Positions 1-5,001 of a stretch of DNA of 5,001 nt are shown here, one piece after another. Position 1 is the first letter of the stretch, and each line of letters starts with the position of its first letter. The position numbers and the translations under genes are program-made. The stretch is taken from assembly GCA_043806735.1 (NCBI GenBank), contig JAZDGR010000128.1, forward strand, positions 1-5,001, given 5' to 3'. The notes under the pieces were generated by a model, which was given only the letters and a program-made list of their open reading frames with translations, searched no databases and was not told the origin of the DNA. The stretch is from QYOJ01 sp043806735 (GTDB lineage: Bacteria > Bacteroidota > Bacteroidia > Bacteroidales > FEN-979).

Positions 1-1491
1 CTGTTCCTTGAATGTATCAAACTCGATATGGGTCATCGGATGCCTTCCTTCATAGGAATTGGATTGCCACCGGGGATCTTTAAACTTATACGAAGTTACA
101 GTTAAGACGCTGTCCTTTTCCAGTTTTTTCATCCGGATGCCATGAAGTTCCAGGCGGTCGATCACCGTTTTCCATTCCACAGGAATGATATATGCCTTCG
201 GAAGCCTGACCGTCTCTGACGGCAGATTCCTTGTGAACCAGGGGATCTGGAAGGTTGCCGGGGTAGAGCTATACCTGAACCATATGCCTCCGCTGAGTTC
301 GCTTTGTACCTCTTCATATTCAACCCCAAGGAAATCAACCATGACGCTGTCGCGTAAGGAGGTTTCAAACTGCAGGGGAAATTCGGTTTTCAGGAATTCT
401 GGTGTCGTCACATACCGGTCGGCCTCCGTGATGAGCTGTTTCAATTTACCGGTCTGTTGGTCCAGGATCTCCAGGGAAGCGACCAGACTGGCATACACCG
501 ACTCGACCCGTTGTTGATACGATTTCAGCATATGGGTTTCGATCAGAAGTCCGGGCCTGTTTCTCAGAGCCACATATCCCTGCGAAAGCATCGGAGGTGC
601 TACATCACTGATTAAGCCGCTTCGGGGGTCATGCCATTTGCGAAAACTCACATAAGGAAAAACAGGAAACCCGGCCGAATCAAGTTTTGCGGTCCATGCC
701 GGGAGAAAGGCATCGGCGCACCAGAAAGTCAGCCCCTTGTCCATCTGACCATACACCTCCATCATATATGTGAGGACATACTGGTAATCGGCGCCATCGG
801 TGGTATGAATATCGATGAAGAAATCGGGATTCCATTGATTGAATAGGTGAAGCCAGGCTTGCATTTCCGGGGTATCGGCTTTCAGGAAATCGCGGTTCAG
901 GTTTAAGTTGGTAGCCGTGACACGCCAGCCCATTTCGTCCGGACCGTTCTGGTTGATGCGGTTATATGGCCCGAAACGTTCATGTCCGTCGACGTTGAAG
1001 ATAGGGATGAATAGGATGGAGACATGATCAAGAAGATCCGCGATATTTTTGTTTCCCTCGTCCCTCGTCCCTCGTTTCTCGTCCTTCGCCCCTCGTCCTT
1101 CGTCCTTCGTCCCTTCCTGACCTTCTGGTCCACCCATGACTAAATCGCGAACCAGCATCAACCCTGCATCTTTGCCTTCCGATTCACCCGGGTGGATGCA
1201 GGCCTGGATCAGAAGAATCAGCCGTCCTTTAGAACGGATGGCTTGTGGATCCTGCAATCCATCCCGGTCGACGATCAGCAGGGGCAAATCACGCCCTTGT
1301 GGACTCTTCCCGAACGAGGCAAGATGAACCCGGGGAGAAGCGTTTGCCAACCGCTGGCAGTATTCCATTGTCTCGCCATACCGGGGAGTTTTACGGAAAC
1401 CGGATTGCTCGTAATAAGTTGCCCAGTTTTCCTGGGAAAACATGCCGAGACAGGAAAGCAGAAACAGGAGTAAAAGAAAAGCGGATTTCAT
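1..1491 (-). CDS. Secreted M14-family zinc carboxypeptidase, C-terminus cut by the window edge
   Basis: The frame is open for 497 codons from an ATG at 1491 to the left edge, with no stop or frameshift. Residues 1-20 form an export signal (Lys2, a hydrophobic run, then a likely cut near FSQ-E). LLSC at 11-14 makes a lipoprotein possible instead. The M14 metallopeptidase signature follows in order: HPGE at 100-103 (zinc ligands His100 and Glu103), NVDGHERF at 166-173, NLNLNRDF at 195-202 (the Asn-Arg pair of carboxypeptidases), DIHTTDG at 227-233 (third zinc ligand His229) and IETH at 317-320 (Glu318 as probable catalytic base). The family removes C-terminal residues from peptides; the true substrate cannot be read here. 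A further domain of unknown role begins near residue 345. Relatives are often longer than 550 residues, so perhaps 80-100 residues are missing (inference). Residues 126-146 are encoded by a heptanucleotide repeat and look like an inserted, charged loop. Divergent from the propeller gene at 1574. Confidence 0.93.
   Translation of the reverse strand, partial: MKSAFLLLLFLLSCLGMFSQENWATYYEQSGFRKTPRYGETMEYCQRLANASPRVHLASFGKSPQGRDLPLLIVDRDGLQDPQAIRSKGRLILLIQACIHPGESEGKDAGLMLVRDLVMGGPEGQEGTKDEGRGAKDEKRGTRDEGNKNIADLLDHVSILFIPIFNVDGHERFGPYNRINQNGPDEMGWRVTATNLNLNRDFLKADTPEMQAWLHLFNQWNPDFFIDIHTTDGADYQYVLTYMMEVYGQMDKGLTFWCADAFLPAWTAKLDSAGFPVFPYVSFRKWHDPRSGLISDVAPPMLSQGYVALRNRPGLLIETHMLKSYQQRVESVYASLVASLEILDQQTGKLKQLITEADRYVTTPEFLKTEFPLQFETSLRDSVMVDFLGVEYEEVQSELSGGIWFRYSSTPATFQIPWFTRNLPSETVRLPKAYIIPVEWKTVIDRLELHGIRMKKLEKDSVLTVTSYKFKDPRWQSNSYEGRHPMTHIEFDTFKEQ
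1054..1114 (-). repeat. Degenerate heptanucleotide tandem repeat (ARGGACG, 8.7 units) inside the M14 peptidase gene
   Basis: Read on the minus strand from 1114, the units are AGGGACG, AAGGACG, AAGGACG, AGGGGCG, AAGGACG, AGAAACG, AGGGACG, AGGGACG and a partial AGGGA. Because seven is not a multiple of three, three units encode seven residues, so the protein shows an imperfect heptapeptide repeat (TKDEGRG, AKDEKRG, TRDEGN at about 128-147). There is no A on the plus strand over the whole tract (indeed from 1046 to 1119), so no frame on either strand can contain a stop here. The tract lies between the HPGE zinc motif and the NVDG segment, where related M14 proteins normally have only a short linker (family knowledge, not aligned here). 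It resembles the heptameric short tandem repeats known from some cyanobacteria in form, not in sequence. Confidence 0.9.
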
Positions 1492-1507
1492 GCCTGGAAT
1501 TTTCAAC

Positions 1508-1515
1508 CAAACATA
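1508..1515 (-). promoter_or_regulatory. Bacteroidota -7 promoter box (TATGTTTG) for the M14 peptidase gene
   Basis: The minus strand reads TATGTTTG, a full match to the Bacteroidota sigma factor -7 consensus TAnnTTTG, ending 16 bases before the ATG at 1491. This would leave a leader of only about ten bases. No TTG/TTTG -33 element is seen at the usual distance, though the upstream DNA is AT-rich. The position where a -33 element would lie overlaps the opposite promoter's -7 box. Confidence 0.55.
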
Positions 1516-1532
1516 AAGAAAATTATTTTAGG

Positions 1533-1540
1533 TACCTTTG
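1533..1540 (+). promoter_or_regulatory. Bacteroidota -7 promoter box (TACCTTTG) for the Asp-box propeller gene
   Basis: TACCTTTG matches TAnnTTTG and ends 33 bases before the GTG start at 1574, predicting transcription from about 1545. No clear -33 TTG element is present upstream. The same octamer recurs at 3156-3163 before the TetR gene. Confidence 0.55.
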
Positions 1541-1573
1541 ATCATCGAATAACCAATTTATTCCTCCAGAACC

Positions 1574-3133
1574 GTGAATAAAGCGACATTTCTTTCCATC
1601 CTATGGATCTCCGTCAGCATCTCAACGCTGGCACAGTTTCAGAACGTTATGATCGGAAACCAGTTCTTCCCGGAAGAACCTTCCATCGTGATCAATCCCT
1701 TTAACACCGATCATATGGTTGCAGGGGCAAACACAAACCTGTACTATTATTCGTTCAACGGCGGCGCAACGTGGACTCAGGGTACTCTTATATCCACATA
1801 CGGAGTATGGGGAGATCCCTGCATCATCGTGGACACTAGTGGCAATTTTTACTATTTCCACCTGTCAAATCCGCTCGGAGGAAACTGGATTGACCGGATC
1901 GTTTGCCAGAAAAGCACCGACGGAGGCGTTACCTGGAGCAGCGGAACATATATGGGATTGGATGGCACCAAAGCCCAGGACAAAGAGTGGGCGATTGTAA
2001 ATCCCTGGAATAACCACATATATGTAACCTGGACGCAATTTGATGTGTACGGAAGCCCCAACCCGCTTGATAGTTCCATCATCCGGTTCTCCCGGTCGGA
2101 AGATGGGGGGCAGACTTGGAGTACGGGAATGCGGATCAACAGGGTTGCCGGGGATTGCATTGACGAAGATAATACCGTGGAAGGAGCAGTCCCGGCAGTG
2201 GGACCAAACCAGGAAATTTATGTATCCTGGGCAGGCCCGGCCGGACTGGTTTTCACCAAATCGCTGGATGAAGGAACTACCTGGCCCGAAACCAATATTT
2301 TTGTTTCAACTATCCCCGGGGGTTGGGCTTATTCCATTCCCGGGATTTACCGGGCTAACGGACTCCCGGTAACCTGTTGCGATCTGAGTGGCGGACCCTT
2401 TCACGGCAGGATCTATATCAACTGGTCAGACCAGCGGAACGGTCCGGATGACACCGATGTATGGCTGGTGAAATCCGACGACGGGGGTGAAACCTGGAGC
2501 AATAGGTTCCGTGTGAACGACGATCCGGCAGGAAAGCAACAGTTCTTTACCTGGATGACCATCGATCAAACTACCGGCTACCTTTGTTTTGTCTTTTACG
2601 ACAGGCGGAATTATTCCAACGACTTCACGGATGTTTATCTTGCTGTATCCAAAGACGGAGGAGTAACCTTCGAGAATATAAAGATCAGTGAATCGCCTTT
2701 TGATCCGGTTTCTTCGATTTTCTTCGGGGATTATACCAATATTTCGGTTCATGAGGGGATCATCCGGCCGGTCTGGACACGCCTGGAGGGGACAAATATA
2801 AGTGTTTGGACGGCCCTGATCGACAGCCTACATGTAGGAATCACTCCGGGAAAAGAGTTCACGGGCCCACTTTCCCTGGAGCAAAACTATCCCAATCCCG
2901 CCAGGAATCGTACCTGGTTCGCCTACAAAATCCATGAGGCATCCACGGTTTCTTTGAAGGTCTGCGATATGTTCGGAAGGGAAGTAGCCGTTGTGGTGAA
3001 TGAAAGATTCCATCTCCCGGGGAAGTACGTGGAAGAATTCACGATTAGCGACAGCAATTTCCCCCCGGGATTTTACTATTTTTCCCTCATTTCCAAAGAG
3101 CAGACGATCAAACGAAAAATGGTCATTGAATAG
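1574..3133 (+). CDS. Secreted Asp-box (BNR) beta-propeller protein with T9SS type A sorting domain
   Basis: This 519-residue protein starts at a GTG. The frame has a stop at 1550-1552 and no ATG between it and the signal peptide, so GTG 1574 is the best start. Residues 1-21 are a signal peptide (ending near TLAQ). Six Asp-box motifs (S-x-D/N-x-G-x-T-W/F) lie at 60-67, 114-121, 175-182, 230-237, 301-308 and 359-366, spaced 54-71 residues, as in a six-bladed propeller. Two blades share a longer pattern, WSDQRN...DVWLVKSDDGG (284-305) and FYDRRN...DVYLAVSKDGG (341-363). Residues 433-519 form the Por-secretion sorting domain: SLEQNYPNPARN at the start, MFGREV in the middle, GFYYFSL and KRKMVIE at the end. 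It should be carried through the outer membrane by T9SS and then released or anchored. Automatic annotation might call it a sialidase, but I see no RIP motif near the N-terminus and cannot place the arginine triad, so glycan binding or a structural role is as likely. No terminator follows. Confidence 0.9.
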   Translation: MNKATFLSILWISVSISTLAQFQNVMIGNQFFPEEPSIVINPFNTDHMVAGANTNLYYYSFNGGATWTQGTLISTYGVWGDPCIIVDTSGNFYYFHLSNPLGGNWIDRIVCQKSTDGGVTWSSGTYMGLDGTKAQDKEWAIVNPWNNHIYVTWTQFDVYGSPNPLDSSIIRFSRSEDGGQTWSTGMRINRVAGDCIDEDNTVEGAVPAVGPNQEIYVSWAGPAGLVFTKSLDEGTTWPETNIFVSTIPGGWAYSIPGIYRANGLPVTCCDLSGGPFHGRIYINWSDQRNGPDDTDVWLVKSDDGGETWSNRFRVNDDPAGKQQFFTWMTIDQTTGYLCFVFYDRRNYSNDFTDVYLAVSKDGGVTFENIKISESPFDPVSSIFFGDYTNISVHEGIIRPVWTRLEGTNISVWTALIDSLHVGITPGKEFTGPLSLEQNYPNPARNRTWFAYKIHEASTVSLKVCDMFGREVAVVVNERFHLPGKYVEEFTISDSNFPPGFYYFSLISKEQTIKRKMVIE

Positions 3134-3155
3134 CCCAAGCTATCTCAAATCTTTT

Positions 3156-3163
3156 TACCTTTG
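3156..3163 (+). promoter_or_regulatory. Bacteroidota -7 promoter box (TACCTTTG) for the TetR-TolC operon
   Basis: TACCTTTG fits TAnnTTTG and ends 41 bases before the ATG at 3205, within the 71-base gap after the propeller gene. Transcription would begin near 3168. A TTG at 3126-3128 is about 27 bases upstream, too far for a standard -33 element. The regulator may bind close to this box, but no convincing operator palindrome is visible. Confidence 0.55.
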
Positions 3164-3204
3164 CCGCATTCAGAAAATCCCTTTCGTTTTACCGGACAAA
3201 GAGT

Positions 3205-3831
3205 ATGGAATCAAGTTTGACTGATATTCTGGAACGGGTCAGGGAGCTCTTCTATAAATATGGCGTAAGAAGGGTTTCCCTGGATACCATTTGCCGTGAT
3301 CTGGGCATTTCCAGAAAACAATGGTTTAGATACTTCAGCAGCAAACACGACCTGGTTGAAAAATTGTTGGAACTGGAACGAAGAAATTTTGAGATCATCT
3401 TTGAAAAAAACAACTTCGACGGAGTCAACTCCATCGATGTCCTGCTGACCGTAAGCAAAGAGATCAGCGATCGTTTCTGGGATGTAAGCCCATCCATGAC
3501 ATTTGACCTGAAGAAATACTATCCCGAGATTTACAACAACCATATCGAGCAGCGGGTGGAATTTATTTTTAGCCAGATCCAGCTGAATATTAAAAAAGGG
3601 ATCCGGGATGGGATGTACCGCAACGATCTGAGTATTGAACTGATTGCCCGTCTTTACATCCGGAGGCTGATCGATATACACAATCCGGAATATTTTCCCG
3701 GGAAGTTTTCATTCCAGTCCCTCTTTGATGTGATGTTCGACAACTTTATCAGGGGGATCTCCACCGATCGGGGGATCCGGTACTATGAACAACAAAAAGG
3801 AAAAGTACATTTCAAAAATCTACCCGGATGA
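3205..3831 (+). CDS. TetR/AcrR-family transcriptional regulator
   Basis: A 208-residue protein, the usual size for TetR-family one-component repressors. Residues 7-53 form the N-terminal DNA-binding domain: an amphipathic first helix (ILERVRELFYKYG), then the helix-turn-helix at 25-45 (SLDTICRDLGISRKQWFRYF) and the family-typical YFSSKHDLVEKLLE. In most relatives the recognition helix reads like TIYNYF or TLYRYF; here it is QWFRYF, so the target site may differ. Residues 60-208 are a helical ligand-binding and dimerisation domain without recognisable ligand signature. Its stop codon overlaps the start of the TolC-family gene in ATGA, implying one transcript and translational coupling. It most likely represses its own operon and is relieved by a compound the pump exports (inference from this common arrangement). 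The start has no strong Shine-Dalgarno sequence. Confidence 0.9.
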   Translation: MESSLTDILERVRELFYKYGVRRVSLDTICRDLGISRKQWFRYFSSKHDLVEKLLELERRNFEIIFEKNNFDGVNSIDVLLTVSKEISDRFWDVSPSMTFDLKKYYPEIYNNHIEQRVEFIFSQIQLNIKKGIRDGMYRNDLSIELIARLYIRRLIDIHNPEYFPGKFSFQSLFDVMFDNFIRGISTDRGIRYYEQQKGKVHFKNLPG

Positions 3832-5001
3832 AATACCGTTGGCTTGCGAACCTGGGTTTTCTCGTTACGCTCGTATTTGATGCATTTTTGACCCCGGCTC
3901 AACCACCCATGGTTGTTACATTGAAACAGGCTCAGGAATACGCTTATGAACATAATTTCCAGTTGCAGAACTCCCGGTATGATGTCCAGATTGCAAGAAC
4001 CCTTATCAAAGAAAATACGGCAATTGGATTGCCGCAATTGAATGCATCCGCCACATATATGGACAACATCCTGCGACCCACTTCCATTGTGCCTAATTTC
4101 TTTGATTCGACCGGCCAGGCTCCTCCCTGGAAGATCCAGTTTGGAACCCGGTACAATGCCACCTTATCTGCCCAACTGACGCAATTGATCTATAGCGGGC
4201 AATATTTAGTGGGATTGCAAACCGCAAGGGCTTACCTGGAAACGGAGAAGCAGAAAAACGTCCTGGCCCAGATCGACGTCAGGGATCTTGTATCGGAAGC
4301 TTACATTGGCTATCTGATCGTGGATGAAAGCCTGAAAATTCTCGACTCTACCTTCAAAACCATTTCCCTGATGGTGGCTGAAGCGGATGAGTTTTACAAG
4401 AACGGACTGATTGAACAACTTGACGTAGAGCAGCTGGAATTGAACAAGGCCACGCTGGAAGCCAACCTTATCACCACCCGCAACCAAAAGGTGATAGCTT
4501 ATAACTTCCTGAAGTTTTTTATGGGGGTAGCAGATAACCAGGACATCATTCTCACAGATAGCCTCGGTTATTTCCTCCGGCGCATTAACCGCGATTACCT
4601 CATGAATTCGCCGTTTGATTATCGTTTTAACGTCAACTATGTATTGTTGAAAAAACAGGAATACATGGTCCAGCTCCAATACAAACTCTCAAAGACAGCC
4701 TATCAGCCTACTATGGCCGGATTTCTTAACTTCTCTACCAATGCCCAGCGCCAGGATTGGGATTTCTTCAATACAAAAGAACGGTGGTACAGCAGTTCAT
4801 CGTGGGGCCTCGCCCTGAGCATCCCCATCTGGAGCAGCGGCAGCCGCAAGTATGCTGTGGACCAGGCAGCCCTCAACGTGGATAAAATGAAGGTGCTGGA
4901 CGAACAGACTCGAACATCCCTGCAGCTTCAGGTGGAGACGGTCCGAAACGCATTCAACAAATCCTACCTGGTGTTTTTGAATAAGAAAAAGAGCCTGCAA
5001 A
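3828..5001 (+). CDS. TolC-family outer-membrane efflux protein, C-terminus cut by the window edge
   Basis: The frame is open from ATG 3828 through 391 codons to the right edge. Residues 1-25 are a signal peptide (MKYRWLANLGF..., likely cut after PAQ). The mature part begins with the TolC hallmark TLKQAQEYAYEHNFQLQNS (31-49), followed by long helical segments, a strand-like LTQLIYSGQYLVGLQTA (117-132), and helices to about 230. The second structural repeat begins near 265, with the matching LALSIPIWSSGSRKYAVDQA (328-347), then another coiled-coil helix that runs off the window. TolC proteins form trimeric channels that join a periplasmic adaptor and an inner-membrane pump for drug or metabolite export. 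Typical members have 420-490 residues, so some 40-80 are missing. It overlaps the TetR gene by four bases. Adaptor (HlyD-like) and RND or ABC pump genes are expected downstream but are not visible. Confidence 0.92.
   Translation, partial: MKYRWLANLGFLVTLVFDAFLTPAQPPMVVTLKQAQEYAYEHNFQLQNSRYDVQIARTLIKENTAIGLPQLNASATYMDNILRPTSIVPNFFDSTGQAPPWKIQFGTRYNATLSAQLTQLIYSGQYLVGLQTARAYLETEKQKNVLAQIDVRDLVSEAYIGYLIVDESLKILDSTFKTISLMVAEADEFYKNGLIEQLDVEQLELNKATLEANLITTRNQKVIAYNFLKFFMGVADNQDIILTDSLGYFLRRINRDYLMNSPFDYRFNVNYVLLKKQEYMVQLQYKLSKTAYQPTMAGFLNFSTNAQRQDWDFFNTKERWYSSSSWGLALSIPIWSSGSRKYAVDQAALNVDKMKVLDEQTRTSLQLQVETVRNAFNKSYLVFLNKKKSLQ

Noticed and set aside
185..517. Plus-strand open frame of 110 codons, with others at 631-846 and 1136-1541
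   Set aside because: All but the last few dozen bases lie antisense to the M14 peptidase gene, which is continuous from 1491 to 1 with active-site motifs in order. The overlapping plus-strand frames look like composition artefacts.
1054..1114. CRISPR-like or direct-repeat array
   Set aside because: The units are seven bases and contiguous with no spacers, so this is a simple tandem repeat.
903..1133. Minus-strand frame encoding a KDEGR-rich small protein
   Set aside because: It is an alternative reading of the heptamer repeat inside the M14 gene, which is in a different frame and has real conserved motifs on both sides.
1..1491. Pseudogene or frameshift in the peptidase because of the repeat
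   Set aside because: Translating codon by codon, the frame stays open through the tract and the motifs before and after it are in the same frame.
3159..3201. Imperfect inverted repeat CTTTGCCG ... CGGACAAAG as a TetR operator
   Set aside because: The arms are about 26 bases apart with an unpaired base; TetR operators are usually compact palindromes, and a match of this quality can arise by chance.
3211..3681. Open frame of 156 codons on the minus strand
   Set aside because: It is antisense to the TetR gene, whose helix-turn-helix is unmistakable; the antisense protein has no family features.
4206..4679. Open frame of 157 codons on the minus strand
   Set aside because: It lies wholly inside the TolC-family gene, which has clear family motifs on the plus strand; the minus-strand translation shows no recognisable domain.

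Overview
The window looks like a chromosomal stretch from a member of the Bacteroidota of moderate GC content, probably an environmental one. Three things point there: a secreted protein ends in a type IX secretion (T9SS) type A sorting domain; the promoters match the Bacteroidota -7 consensus TAnnTTTG (three copies, each shortly upstream of a gene start); and strong Shine-Dalgarno sequences are absent. I cannot name the genus.

Layout: there are four protein genes and almost no spare DNA. From 1 to 1491 on the minus strand runs a large secreted M14-family zinc carboxypeptidase, cut by the left edge. An 82-base intergenic region (1492-1573) carries two divergent promoter-like boxes. From 1574 to 3133 on the plus strand is a secreted Asp-box (BNR) beta-propeller protein with a T9SS sorting domain. 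After a 71-base gap with another -7 box come a TetR/AcrR-family regulator (3205-3831) and, overlapping it by four bases, a TolC-family outer-membrane efflux protein (from 3828) cut by the right edge. I see no tRNA, rRNA, CRISPR array, insertion sequence, riboswitch or clear hairpin terminator.

How the genes fit together: the left half is a divergent pair of exported proteins, a peptidase and a probable surface or secreted propeller, that may share regulation through their common upstream region. The right half is the start of a regulator-plus-efflux operon, in which the TetR protein probably controls the TolC channel and whatever pump genes follow outside the window.

The most unusual element is a 61-base tract of a degenerate heptanucleotide repeat (ARGGACG on the minus strand, 8.7 units). 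It sits inside the catalytic domain of the M14 peptidase gene, between the first zinc-binding motif and the NVDG/NLNRDF segment. It contains no A on the plus strand, so it cannot hold a stop codon in any of the six frames, and it adds a charged loop to the protein without breaking it. Apart from this I find ordinary, recognisable genes and no convincing undescribed system.
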